Below, one piece after another: positions 7,474 through 15,421 of a stretch of 30,300 nucleotides of DNA (positions within the stretch are counted from its first letter, which is position 1; every line of letters begins with the position of its first letter). A program made the translations under genes and the position numbers. The DNA is from CALDTK01 sp041744755 (lineage in GTDB: Bacteria > Bacteroidota > Bacteroidia > Chitinophagales > Saprospiraceae), in NCBI GenBank assembly GCA_041744755.1, contig JBGTKC010000174.1, positions 1 to 30,300 on the forward strand, in the 5' to 3' direction. The notes beneath the pieces are model-generated. The model was not told the DNA's origin, made no database searches, and worked only from the letters and a program-made list of their open reading frames with translations.

Positions 7474-8502
7474 ATGGCCAACGAGAACTTCGTCGACTAC
7501 GTCAAGATCAACTTTAAGTCCGGCAAGGGCGGGCAGGGGAGCTCGCACTTCTACCGCGCGAAAGGCATCCCCAACGGCGGGCCGGACGGCGGGGACGGCG
7601 GCCGCGGCGGGCACGTCATCCTCCGGGGCAACTCCCACAAGTGGACCCTGCTCCACCTGCGCTACATGAAGCACATCGCCGCCGAGGAGGGCCAGAATGG
7701 TGGCGCCAATCAGGCGAGCGGCAAGGAGGGCAAGGACTTCGTGCTCGACGTCCCCCTCGGCACGATCGCGAGGGACGTAGAGACCGGCGAGGTCGAGTTC
7801 GAGATCACGCACGACGGCGAGGAGCAGATCCTGCTGCCGGGCGGCCGGGGCGGTCGCGGCAACCAGCACTTCAAGACCTCCACGAACCAGGCCCCGACCT
7901 ACGCGCAGCCCGGCGAGGACGGCATCGAGGCCTGGAAGGTTCTCGAACTCAAGGTCATCGCCGACGTTGGCCTCGTCGGCTTCCCGAACGCCGGCAAGAG
8001 CACGTTGTTGAGCGTGATCACGGCCGCCAAACCCGAGATCGGCGCTTACCCATTCACGACGCTCGTCCCGAATCTAGGCGTGGTCCAGTACCGCGACGCG
8101 AAGAGTTTCGTGGTGGCCGACATCCCGGGCATCATTGAAGGCGCCGCGGAGGGCAAGGGCATTGGCCACCGCTTCCTGCGCCACATCGAGCGCAACGCGA
8201 CCCTGCTGTTTTTAATTAGCGTCGACAACGACGACTTCACGGGAACGTACGACATCCTGTTGCGCGAATTAGAAGCTTACAACCCGGAGCTGCTCCACAA
8301 ACCCCGCATCCTGGCCCTCACCAAGGCCGACCTCATCGACGAGGAGCTCGAGGGCGAGATGAAAGCGCTGCTGCCGGGTGACGTGCCGCACGTTTTCATC
8401 AGCTCCGTGACCGGTCGAGGGTTGGAGCGGCTGAAGGATATGCTGTGGGCGACGATTACGGCGAGTACGCCGGAGGGGAAGGTGGGGGTGGCGTGGGAGT
8501 AG
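7474..8502 (+). CDS. obgE: GTPase Obg
   Basis: A 342-residue essential GTPase that associates with the 50S ribosomal subunit and links ribosome assembly to growth and stress. The glycine-rich Obg fold covers residues 1-158 (GKGGQGSSHFYRAKG, GGPDGGDGGRGG, LPGGRGGRGN). The G domain begins at about 160 with GFPNAGKST (169-177), then PFTTLVPNLG, DIPGIIEGA and TKAD. The C-terminal OCT domain found in Gram-positive Obg is absent, as usual for this phylum. ATG 7474 sits 23 bases after adk. After the stop there is a hairpin at 8539-8562. Confidence 0.97.
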   Translation: MANENFVDYVKINFKSGKGGQGSSHFYRAKGIPNGGPDGGDGGRGGHVILRGNSHKWTLLHLRYMKHIAAEEGQNGGANQASGKEGKDFVLDVPLGTIARDVETGEVEFEITHDGEEQILLPGGRGGRGNQHFKTSTNQAPTYAQPGEDGIEAWKVLELKVIADVGLVGFPNAGKSTLLSVITAAKPEIGAYPFTTLVPNLGVVQYRDAKSFVVADIPGIIEGAAEGKGIGHRFLRHIERNATLLFLISVDNDDFTGTYDILLRELEAYNPELLHKPRILALTKADLIDEELEGEMKALLPGDVPHVFISSVTGRGLERLKDMLWATITASTPEGKVGVAWE

Positions 8503-8538
8503 TTGCTAGATTTTTGAAGGTTGAATGCTAGAGTTATA

Positions 8539-8562
8539 GGATGCCCGTACGGACGGCCATCC
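8539..8562. other. Imperfect hairpin between convergent genes
   Basis: GGATG pairs with CATCC and, inside a C-C mismatch, CCGT pairs with ACGG around a four-base loop. Six A residues follow on the plus strand. It lies between the 3' ends of obgE and the minus-strand gene, so it may help end transcription, but the T-run is on the wrong side for a standard plus-strand terminator. TGCTAGA also occurs twice nearby (around 8504 and 8526). Confidence 0.4.
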
Positions 8563-8602
8563 AAAAAAGTGGTCCTTCCAAACCTCAAAACTAACTCACT
8601 CC

Positions 8603-9259
8603 CTACCTGGTCATTAAGCCCACCAATCCCCCAAACCCTTCGGCCGCCTGGTACACTCGATCATGGTAGATGGTCGCCGAGAACCTCAGCCGCCACGGCT
8701 CCCGGTTCCTCACCAACAGCTCGATCAGGATGTTGCCGAACCCCTGCCCGAATTGGTCGGCGGTGTAAGAGTCCGGAGACGCGGCGATTCCCGGATCGGC
8801 GTGCGGGACGAGCACGGGCTTGAGGTAGTAGCGGTCGGTGCGTGCGGTCATGTCGGCCTCTTGGTAGGTCTTCGTGTCGGCGACCTGCGTACGGTAGCGC
8901 TTCCCGCCGTCGGGGCCGGGCGCCAGGACGCGCTCGCGGAGTAGCAGCTGGAACATCTCCGCCTCGTGCAAGGAGTACTGCAGCTCCGCGAAGTGGACGA
9001 CGAATCCCTTCGAACTCGGTGTGTCGAGGAAGTCAATCGCCTCCGTCGGGGGGCGATCGTGCTGGAGGTAGTACCCGTAAGACTCCCCGAGCCAATTCCG
9101 CATGCCCTGCGCGATCACGCCGGCCCGCCAGATCTCGAACTCGGCTTGGTGATCCCTGTGGCGCGTGAGCGTGGTGTGGAGGACGGGATCCTTCGAGGAA
9201 GAGTCGGCCGCCTTCGCGAAAACACCCTTGATCTGTTCCCACCAGCCGGTCGTCTCCAT
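8603..9259 (-). CDS. Conserved-looking protein of unknown function
   Basis: I do not recognise this protein of about 218 residues. It has no signal peptide or membrane segment and reads like a globular cytoplasmic protein rich in aromatic and charged residues (NWLGESYGYYLQHD, FAELQYSLHEAEMFQLLL, ADMTARTDRYYLKPVL). The C-terminal stretch FGNILIELLVRNREPW and GFGGLVGLMTR looks like a conserved core. ATG 9259 is given; an ATG at 9277 in the same frame would add six residues and overlap the start codon of the divergent regulator by two bases. Codon use matches the neighbouring genes, which supports a real gene. The divergent arrangement suggests possible control by the AraC-like protein, but this is only context. 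Confidence 0.7.
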   Translation of the reverse strand: METTGWWEQIKGVFAKAADSSSKDPVLHTTLTRHRDHQAEFEIWRAGVIAQGMRNWLGESYGYYLQHDRPPTEAIDFLDTPSSKGFVVHFAELQYSLHEAEMFQLLLRERVLAPGPDGGKRYRTQVADTKTYQEADMTARTDRYYLKPVLVPHADPGIAASPDSYTADQFGQGFGNILIELLVRNREPWRLRFSATIYHDRVYQAAEGFGGLVGLMTR

Positions 9260-9275
9260 GCTAGCTAAAGACGCC

Positions 9276-10403
9276 ATGGACAGACAAGGTTTTCGGCGCC
9301 CGGGCCACAGCGCCTACTTTGCCGATCCCTTGGTGGACCTCCGTTACCTCTCGCGATACGACTTACTGGCCGCCGGTCTCCAGGCCGGGCTGTTGGTCGT
9401 GACGGGGGCCACGATCTTGCTGTACCTCGGCAAGCGAACCGGCAACCGCACGGCTAATCTCTTCTTCGCGCTACTGCTCACTGCGTTCGGGTTGTGCGTC
9501 GCCGACCTCATCCTCGAGCACCTCGCCGTCACCGCCCTCCACCCCCGCCTCCACTACCTCCCGATCTGGCTGACGTGGACCATCGGACCGAGCTGGTTTT
9601 TCTACGTCAAGCTCTCGCTCTTCCCGGCCTACCGACTGCGGCGCACCGACCTCAAACACGCGGTCTTCCCTGTCTCGCAGGTGTTGTACTACCTCTACTG
9701 CCTCCTCACCGGCGCCGACGGCCTGCGGCGGCCTTTCCTCTTCGGGTTCGCGGCTTCGACCTTCGAGGAGTTCATCTTCATGGCCAGCATCCTCGGCTAC
9801 CTGATGGCCGCCTACCGCTACCTCCGCTTCCGCACGCGCGAGATCGGGCCGCGGGAGGAGCGTTGGGATTATTGGTGGGTGCGGCAGCTGCGCCACATCC
9901 AGCGCGTACTCGTCGTGTTGCTGGTGTTCAACTTCGGCTTCGTGGTCTACAACTTCGTCGTGGCGCAGAGCAGTGGGGTAGGGGTGCTGCACCTGCGCGG
10001 CTTCTACGCCTCGAGCTCGCTGAGCTTCGGGCTCATCCTGCTGTACCTGCTGCGCGGCGTCGCCCACCGACAACACTTCTCGGCCATGGTGCCGCTGAAG
10101 GTTCTGACGCAAGTCTCCCCCGAACCCGCCGAGCGCCTGCGCACCCTGATGCTGGTCGGTCGCGGGTTTCGCGATCCGAACGCACACGAGGTGCGTGCGG
10201 CGCGATCTATCGGCGTGGAGCCGAGAGGCCTCACGGCCCTGGTCCCCGAGCTCGGGTCCCCGACGTGGAGCGCCTACCTCAGACGACTGCGGCTCGCGGA
10301 GGTAGCGCGGCTGCGGGAGCAGGGTGTAGCGCTCGGCCTGGCGATCCTCGACGCGGGATTCCCGTCGCGAGCGGAGGGCTTGAGGGCGCTCAGGGGGCGG
10401 TAG
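9276..10403 (+). CDS. Membrane-anchored AraC-family regulator with degenerate HTH
   Basis: A 375-residue protein. Residues 25-270 contain about seven hydrophobic helices (LLAAGLQAGLLVVTGATILL, FFALLLTAFGLCVADLIL, WLTWTIGPSWFFYV, VLVVLLVFNFGFVVYNFVV and others). The C-terminal 110 residues align in pattern with the two helix-turn-helices of AraC proteins: DPNAHEVRAARSIGVEPRGL, then SAYLRRLRLAEVARL, then LAILDAGFPSRAEGLRALRGR. In typical relatives the last motif reads GF-S-S-FNR-FK and is followed by ten or more residues including TP; here FNR-F is lost and the protein stops at once. This architecture (seven-helix sensor plus AraC domain) is common in Bacteroidota. The eroded recognition helix suggests altered or lost DNA binding. 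The start overlaps or abuts the divergent unknown gene. Confidence 0.78.
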   Translation: MDRQGFRRPGHSAYFADPLVDLRYLSRYDLLAAGLQAGLLVVTGATILLYLGKRTGNRTANLFFALLLTAFGLCVADLILEHLAVTALHPRLHYLPIWLTWTIGPSWFFYVKLSLFPAYRLRRTDLKHAVFPVSQVLYYLYCLLTGADGLRRPFLFGFAASTFEEFIFMASILGYLMAAYRYLRFRTREIGPREERWDYWWVRQLRHIQRVLVVLLVFNFGFVVYNFVVAQSSGVGVLHLRGFYASSSLSFGLILLYLLRGVAHRQHFSAMVPLKVLTQVSPEPAERLRTLMLVGRGFRDPNAHEVRAARSIGVEPRGLTALVPELGSPTWSAYLRRLRLAEVARLREQGVALGLAILDAGFPSRAEGLRALRGR

Positions 10404-10418
10404 GCGGTCCGACAGGAC

Positions 10419-11411
10419 CTACGCCACTTCCATCAGCACATCCACAAATAGCCCCCTCCCGTCTGTCCACTCCCGCGTCACCTCCGCGTTTGCGGCTTTC
10501 GCCAAAACCTGCAGCTCCGGCAAGCTATACTTACGGCTTACCTCCGTGTGGATCGTCTCGTGCGTCTGGAAGGTCCGATCTACGCCGAGGGCGGGGATGC
10601 GGATGCGCTGCGGACCGCTGACGGGGTAGAGGTAGCTACGCACCTCGCCGGTCTCCGGGCTGTACGTCGGGTAAAATCCCCAGCCCCCGAGCTCGAGCTC
10701 GGCGTCGAAATCCTTGCGGAGGCGGTGGAGGAGGTTGAGGTTAAAGGCCGCCGTCACGCCGGTTGCGTCATCGTAGGCCGCGAGGATCCGACGTGGGTTT
10801 TTGCGGAGGTCCACGCCGACGAAGAATTGATCCCCGGGCGCGAGCCGGGCCCCGAGCGTGCCTACGAAGGCCTCTGCCCCCGCGAAGTCGAAGTTGCCGA
10901 TGTTGCTGCCGAGGAAGATCACCACGCGCTTCACGTTCGCCGCCGCGGGCAGAGCGTCCAGCACGTCGCGGTAGGCGCCCACCAGTGGCTCGACGCGCAC
11001 CCCGGGGAGCGTCTCGCGGAGGTCACCCCTCAACACCTCCAGTATGTCGGCGCTGATGTCTACCGGTCGGTAGGTAAAATCCGCGCCAAGAGCGACGAGT
11101 GCCTCCAGCAGGAGCTTGGTCTTCGATCCGTCTCCTGCGCCGAGTTCTACAAGCTCAATGCGTTTGCCGCCGCTCGCGAAGGCCAGCGCGATCTCGGGGG
11201 CGTGCGACGTAAAGATCTCGAATTCCGCGCGCGTGAGGTAGTACTCCCCGAGGGCCATGATGCGCTGGAAGAGCCGCGAGCCGCGCTCGTCGTAGATGAA
11301 GCGGCTCGACAGGTGCGCCTGGTCCGCGGTGAGGCCCTCCTGTACGTGCCTAGCGAACTCGCCTCCGCGATCGACCTGGACGCGGTTCGCCGATTCATTC
11401 TTCGTCTCCAT
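10419..11411 (-). CDS. egtD: L-histidine N(alpha)-methyltransferase EgtD
   Basis: A 330-residue SAM-dependent enzyme that trimethylates histidine to hercynine, the first committed step of ergothioneine synthesis. The N-terminal FIYDERGSRLFQRIMALGEYYLTRAE is the family signature; ELGAGDGSKTKLLLEAL (about 89-105) is the SAM motif; VVIFLGSNIGNF and the histidine-site region GVTAAFNLNLLHRL follow. ATG 11411 is used; the frame stays open upstream through egtB but that part has no homology. It is 23 bases downstream of egtB on the same strand and surely co-transcribed. An exact copy of the dispersed motif near the C terminus encodes VLAKA. It converges on the regulator gene with a 15-base gap. Confidence 0.95.
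   Translation of the reverse strand: METKNESANRVQVDRGGEFARHVQEGLTADQAHLSSRFIYDERGSRLFQRIMALGEYYLTRAEFEIFTSHAPEIALAFASGGKRIELVELGAGDGSKTKLLLEALVALGADFTYRPVDISADILEVLRGDLRETLPGVRVEPLVGAYRDVLDALPAAANVKRVVIFLGSNIGNFDFAGAEAFVGTLGARLAPGDQFFVGVDLRKNPRRILAAYDDATGVTAAFNLNLLHRLRKDFDAELELGGWGFYPTYSPETGEVRSYLYPVSGPQRIRIPALGVDRTFQTHETIHTEVSRKYSLPELQVLAKAANAEVTREWTDGRGLFVDVLMEVA
10494..10509 (-). repeat. Dispersed 16-base motif, exact copy
   Basis: GGCTTTCGCCAAAACC on the plus strand. On the coding (minus) strand of egtD it is read as Val-Leu-Ala-Lys-Ala. Confidence 0.9.
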
Positions 11412-11434
11412 CTGTAGAGGCCAGACGCCGGGTG

Positions 11435-12646
11435 CTAAAGGGTTCGAGCTAGGCGGATCCCGGTATACTGCCAGCGTTTCTCGGCGTGGAAGAAGTTGCG
11501 GTACGTGGGTCGGGAGTGCCCGGGGCTCGTGGCTACGGAAGCGCCGCGCAAGACCTGTTGGTTCACCATCCACTTCCCGTTGTACTCCCCGAGGGCACCC
11601 GCCGCGGTCGCGAACCCGGGGTACGGGCCGTAGGCGGAGCTGGTCCACTCCCACACCTGGCCCCAGTCGAGCTCGTCGTGCGCGACCTCCCACTCGAATT
11701 CGGTGGCGAGGCGCGCGCTGATCCAGCGGGCGTAAGCGTCGGCCTCGTAGTAGCTTACGTGCGTAACCGGGGCGTCGAGGCGCAGGGGCTCCAGGCCGGC
11801 CGGGGTGTACTGGCACCAGTCCCCGTCGCGGAGGTGCCAGTGCAGCGGGGCTTGTTGGTCCAAGGTTTGGGCGAAAGCCCAACCCTCGGAGAGCCAGAGG
11901 TCGACGGTCTCGTAGCCGCCGCACTGCATGAACTCCAGGTACTCCGCCACGGTCACGACCTGCTGACTGATGGCGTAGGCCTCGAGGAAGACCCGGTGTC
12001 GCCCGAGTTCGTTGTCGAAAGAGAAGCCGGAGCCTTTGTGGCCGATCTCGTAAATGTCGGCCGGGATGTCGACCCAGCACACGACCGGGGCGAGCGCGAG
12101 GGCGAGGGGCGTACTCAGGTGCGCATCGGCACCGAGGAAATCGGTTTTGGCGAAAGCCGGGAACAGCGGATTGTGGCCGAGGATGTAGAGGATATCCGTG
12201 ATCAGCAACTCCTGGTGCTGCTGCTCGTGGTGGAGACCCAGCGTGACCAAATCCCGGAAGGCTTCATCGTCGGCCTTTCGGCAAAACAGCTCCTGCATCG
12301 CCTCGTCCACGTGAGCGCGGTAGGCGTAGACCTCGGCGGTCGTCGGGCGCGTCATGTTGCCGCGTTGCGTGCGCAAAATCCGCGGACCGGCGGCCTCGTA
12401 GTAGCTGTTGAAGAGATAAGCAAAGGCCGCGTCGTACGGCACGTAGCTCTCGTCGTGCGGCTGGAGGATGAAAGTCTCGAAAAACCAAGTGGAGTGCGCG
12501 AGGTGCCACTTCGGTGGACTCACGTCGGGCGTCGGTTGCGGTACGAAATCTTCCGGGTGGAGTTCCGCGCAAATGTCTAAGCTCCGCTGCCGGACGGCGA
12601 TGTACTGCGTCGCGAGGGCAGTGGTACGTGAGGTAGTCTCGGTCAA
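11435..12646 (-). CDS. egtB: Ergothioneine sulfoxide synthase EgtB
   Basis: A 403-residue non-haem iron enzyme that joins hercynine to a thiol (cysteine or gamma-glutamylcysteine) with oxygen to form the sulfoxide intermediate of ergothioneine. The N-terminal DinB-like domain carries the iron ligands: His51 in HLAHSTWFFE and the HX3HXE motif in LHHEQQHQE (His140, His144, Glu146). The C-terminal FGE-sulfatase domain shows VTHVSYYEADAYARW, TEFEWEVA, VWEWTSSAYGPYPGF, VLRGASVAT and FHAEKRWQYTGIRLAR. The start is apparently TTG at 12646, since homology begins within 12 residues and no ATG is available. egtA, egtC and egtE are not in the window. The gene contains two strong motif copies (AFAKT and AFAQT) and a weak third at 12273-12288. 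Confidence 0.95.
   Translation of the reverse strand: MTETTSRTTALATQYIAVRQRSLDICAELHPEDFVPQPTPDVSPPKWHLAHSTWFFETFILQPHDESYVPYDAAFAYLFNSYYEAAGPRILRTQRGNMTRPTTAEVYAYRAHVDEAMQELFCRKADDEAFRDLVTLGLHHEQQHQELLITDILYILGHNPLFPAFAKTDFLGADAHLSTPLALALAPVVCWVDIPADIYEIGHKGSGFSFDNELGRHRVFLEAYAISQQVVTVAEYLEFMQCGGYETVDLWLSEGWAFAQTLDQQAPLHWHLRDGDWCQYTPAGLEPLRLDAPVTHVSYYEADAYARWISARLATEFEWEVAHDELDWGQVWEWTSSAYGPYPGFATAAGALGEYNGKWMVNQQVLRGASVATSPGHSRPTYRNFFHAEKRWQYTGIRLARTL
11864..11879 (+). repeat. Dispersed 16-base motif, one mismatch
   Basis: GGTTTGGGCGAAAGCC lies in egtB and is read on the coding strand as Ala-Phe-Ala-Gln-Thr. Confidence 0.78.
12143..12158 (+). repeat. Dispersed 16-base motif, exact copy
   Basis: GGTTTTGGCGAAAGCC followed by G lies in egtB. 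The coding strand reads Ala-Phe-Ala-Lys-Thr, between the iron-binding helix and the linker. Confidence 0.9.
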
Positions 12647-12652
12647 GACGCA

Positions 12653-12681
12653 GGTTTGTAGGGGATCTACCGGCTACAACC
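12653..12681. promoter_or_regulatory. Imperfect inverted repeat between egtB and the histidine kinase
   Basis: GGTTTGTAG and CTACAACC form arms with a single one-base bulge around about 12 bases. They lie in the short divergent region, 6-35 bases upstream of the egtB start. This could be an operator shared by both genes. No clear TAnnTTTG box is seen here. Confidence 0.35.
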
Positions 12682-12721
12682 GAGGGAACGGGGCTTGGGT
12701 TCTTTCGTAAACCCCCACGCC

Positions 12722-14179
12722 ATGTCCGTCGCCGACCAACTAGAAGCGCATTGCGTCCTACCCGAGGCCATGCCGGCCGGCATCGCGGAGACGCTGGCCG
12801 GCTTCTCGATCTTCCGCGACGTCGACCGCGGAGCGATCGAGTGGTTCGTGGCCCACGCCGAGTGCCTGCGCTACGCCGAGCACGCCGTCATCAAGCGGGC
12901 CGGCGACCCGGTAAGGGCGATGTCCATCATCGTGAGCGGACGGGTCAAGTTCACGCTTGAGAACAACAAGGGTTTCAAGGACCTCGGGGACAGCCTCCCG
13001 GGGGAGACGATGGGCGTGCTGCCGTTCAGCCGCATGACCGTGACCCTCGGCAACGTCCGCGCCGTGGAGGAGACGGTGGTGTTGCAGTTGGATAAGCGCT
13101 GCTACACGGAGATGGTGCAGGTCAGCTACCAGCTCGTGCAAAACCTCGTAGCGACGATGAGCGACCGCATCCGCGAGTTTTCGGAGGGCCGCGCGCAGGA
13201 CGAGAAGATGATGAGCCTCGGCAAACTCTCGGCGGGGCTCGCGCACGAGCTCAATAACCCAGCCGCCGCCGTAGCGCGAAGTGCGGAGGCGCTCTACCGG
13301 CAGCTGCACTCGAAGCCCGAATCCTTTAAGCGGATCATGCTTATGCAGGCGACCCCCGAAGAGGTGGACGCCGTCAACGGGGTAATCTTCGAGCGCCTGC
13401 GGCACCTTTCGGGAGACGACCTCCGCACCACGATGGACCGGCTCGACGCCGCCGAGGCGATCGAGGACTGGCTCGGGGATCACGACGTGCCGGTGCGCGA
13501 CGCGATCGTGGAGTCGCTCGTGAGCGCGCGCTTCGCGCCTCAGCACCTCGACAAGATCAACGAGATTGTAGACGGGCGCAGCATCGCCGACCTGATGGAC
13601 TGGGTGGCCAAAAATATCGAGATGGAGGTCCTCACCGCCGAGATCAAAGACGGCGCCAGTCGCATCTCGGAGCTGGTCGGCTCGGTGAAGAGCTACACCC
13701 ACATGGACCGCGCCGCCGGTCCGCAAGCTCTAGACGTTCACGAGGGCCTGCGCACGACACTCGTGATGCTGAAGCACAAGTTCAAGAGCAAGAGCGTGAG
13801 GCTGGTCAAGGAGTTCGACACGACCCTACCGCTGGTCACAGCCTGGGGCGGGCAGATCAACCAGGTGTACACCAACCTGATCGACAACGCCATCGACGCC
13901 GCCGCGGACGCGCCCGCCGGCGAACCGACCGTGACCATCCGCACGCGCTGCATCCGGAACGGCGTCTGCGTCGAGATCGAGGACAACGGCCCGGGTATCC
14001 CCGAGGCCTACCGCGAGGAAATCTTTAGTCCCTTTTTTACGACCAAGCCCGTGGGCGAGGGGACGGGGATGGGGTTAGATATCGTGAAGAAGATCTTGGA
14101 GAAACACGGTTCGAAACCGGAGATCGAGAGTGCGGTGGGGCGGACGGTGGTGCGGTTTTGTCTGGGGTCGGGAAACTGA
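12722..14179 (+). CDS. Histidine kinase with N-terminal cyclic-nucleotide-binding-like domain
   Basis: A 485-residue cytoplasmic sensor kinase without membrane segments. The first 140 residues form a Crp-type cNMP-binding-like domain (LAGFSIFRDVDRGAIEWF, SIIVSGRVKFTLE, PGETMGVLPFSRM); the last motif is a hallmark of this kinase group. The H box GLAHELNNPAAAVARSA has the phospho-acceptor at about His175. The NtrB-like ATPase domain shows NLIDNAIDAA (N box), EDNGPGIP (G1), FSPFFTTKPVGEGTGMGLDIV (F and G2). The ligand is unknown; the usual cNMP phosphate-binding arginine is not evident, so the domain may sense something else. ATG 12722 is favoured over 12695 (nine residues longer). It is divergent from egtB. 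No cognate response regulator is adjacent. Confidence 0.9.
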   Translation: MSVADQLEAHCVLPEAMPAGIAETLAGFSIFRDVDRGAIEWFVAHAECLRYAEHAVIKRAGDPVRAMSIIVSGRVKFTLENNKGFKDLGDSLPGETMGVLPFSRMTVTLGNVRAVEETVVLQLDKRCYTEMVQVSYQLVQNLVATMSDRIREFSEGRAQDEKMMSLGKLSAGLAHELNNPAAAVARSAEALYRQLHSKPESFKRIMLMQATPEEVDAVNGVIFERLRHLSGDDLRTTMDRLDAAEAIEDWLGDHDVPVRDAIVESLVSARFAPQHLDKINEIVDGRSIADLMDWVAKNIEMEVLTAEIKDGASRISELVGSVKSYTHMDRAAGPQALDVHEGLRTTLVMLKHKFKSKSVRLVKEFDTTLPLVTAWGGQINQVYTNLIDNAIDAAADAPAGEPTVTIRTRCIRNGVCVEIEDNGPGIPEAYREEIFSPFFTTKPVGEGTGMGLDIVKKILEKHGSKPEIESAVGRTVVRFCLGSGN

Positions 14180-14187
14180 GAAGCGCT

Positions 14188-14211
14188 AGAGGAGACAGCC
14201 AGAGGAGACAG
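14188..14211. repeat. Two-copy 13-base tandem repeat
   Basis: AGAGGAGACAG occurs at 14188-14198 and again at 14201-14211, separated by CC. It lies directly after the kinase stop codon in a 67-base gap. Confidence 0.6.
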
Positions 14212-14246
14212 GATAATTCTTGGAAGCAGGGATTTACCCCGGGCGA

Positions 14247-15416
14247 CTAAACGCTATAATCCCCATTGATAAATAGAGCGAAAAATGGATCTACAAATAC
14301 GTGATCTTTAAAAGTAAGCGCTGGTCGCAGTATATCCTGCGCCACTAAGATCTTCAGTGCCGATCGGATGGTACTGTCGGGGCTCTTGGTAGCTCTCGCT
14401 AATAAGGCTGGAGAAAGTTTACTCAATCGGGGATCGGCCAGCGCGCTGAGGATTTTCCGCCGGCTGAGTGGTTGGGTCCTGAACAGGGTTTGGTAGATGA
14501 GTGCCTCGCCTTGGACGATACTGTTGATCGCATCCTCCACCACCTGGCTGTCCACCGTCTCTAGACCCTTTAGCATCACGCTACTGTAGGTGCGGTAGCA
14601 GAGCTTTTGAATATTGTACGGTACACCACCGCACTCGCGGAGGATAAGCTCGCAAACGGCTCCTGATATTGAGACCTCGCTATTAACAAACGAATTTTGA
14701 ATGAACTCGATCATGTCGGCAGCCGGAATCTCGCCTAACATGAGCGTGTCCCCCAGGCGGTAAAAGGGTCTCTTGTATTGCGTAACCATTGCCGCCATCA
14801 TGGTCGTATCCGAACCGGCGAAAACGTAAGCGAGATGTCTGTGCTCCTGGACGCAGGCCCGGAGTTGTTTTTCCGCAGCAATTCCTTCGCGCCGCGAAAT
14901 CTCCTGGAACTCGTCAATGATGATCCCGATGATAATCCCGCGCTCCTGGGCTATTGCATTCGCGCGCCCGAGCACCTCGACAAGACTGGGCGTGTCTTTA
15001 TCGGGGTTGATCGGGGTCACGCCCACCGAAATCGAGTCTGTCGTCGGCTCGTAGGTGACGTGTGGCCGCAGTGCGGCAAACCATTCTACAACTCTTAGGC
15101 TCCTCTCCTTCAAGCCCAACGGCAGCGCATTCGCGATCGCAGCCACAAGTTCGCCCGCTAGATCATTGAGGGTGAGCGTCGCCTCTGCGTTAACGAGTAC
15201 CGTAGGCACCCCCTTTGCGGATGCTTCGGCCTTCGCCACATTTAGGATAGAGGTCTTCCCGAACCGCCTTGGACCGATCACGAATAGTCTTGCGCCATCG
15301 AGGAGGGTCTGCGTCACGTTCTGGACCTCTTCAACGCGGTCGACCAGGTCCTCGCGTGTGAGTGAAGTGCCGAAGCGGAAGGGGTTTGGGGTTCTGTCCA
15401 TCCGCGTAAAGTACAT
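14247..15416 (-). CDS. AAA+ ATPase with C-terminal winged-helix-like domain
   Basis: A 389-residue STAND/AAA-type P-loop ATPase resembling archaeal-style ATPases. LVDRVEEVQNV precedes the Walker A motif GPRRFGKTS (48-56); GIIIDEFQEISRR (about 164-175) is Walker B; VFAGSDTTMM looks like sensor 1. GGVPYNIQKLCYR is the lid helix typical of the group. The C-terminal 90 residues (PLSRRKILSALA, KSPDSTIRSALKILVAQDIL) resemble a winged helix. The function is unknown; relatives are common in mobile or accessory regions. Base composition is visibly lower in GC than the neighbours and codon use is less biased, which suggests recent acquisition. ATG 15416 or the in-frame ATG 15401 could start it. An inverted repeat lies just upstream. 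Confidence 0.82.
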   Translation of the reverse strand: MYFTRMDRTPNPFRFGTSLTREDLVDRVEEVQNVTQTLLDGARLFVIGPRRFGKTSILNVAKAEASAKGVPTVLVNAEATLTLNDLAGELVAAIANALPLGLKERSLRVVEWFAALRPHVTYEPTTDSISVGVTPINPDKDTPSLVEVLGRANAIAQERGIIIGIIIDEFQEISRREGIAAEKQLRACVQEHRHLAYVFAGSDTTMMAAMVTQYKRPFYRLGDTLMLGEIPAADMIEFIQNSFVNSEVSISGAVCELILRECGGVPYNIQKLCYRTYSSVMLKGLETVDSQVVEDAINSIVQGEALIYQTLFRTQPLSRRKILSALADPRLSKLSPALLARATKSPDSTIRSALKILVAQDILRPALTFKDHVFVDPFFALFINGDYSV

Positions 15417-15421
15417 CGCGA

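Noticed and set aside
11430..11470. GGTTCGAGCT resembling a tRNA T-loop
   Set aside because: It lies at the egtB end and no acceptor or anticodon stem can be built around it; no tRNA or rRNA was recognised in the window.
11412..12080. Possible N-terminal extension of EgtD of more than 200 residues
   Set aside because: The extension lies wholly inside egtB in another frame and shows no domain; EgtD homology begins at the ATG 11411.
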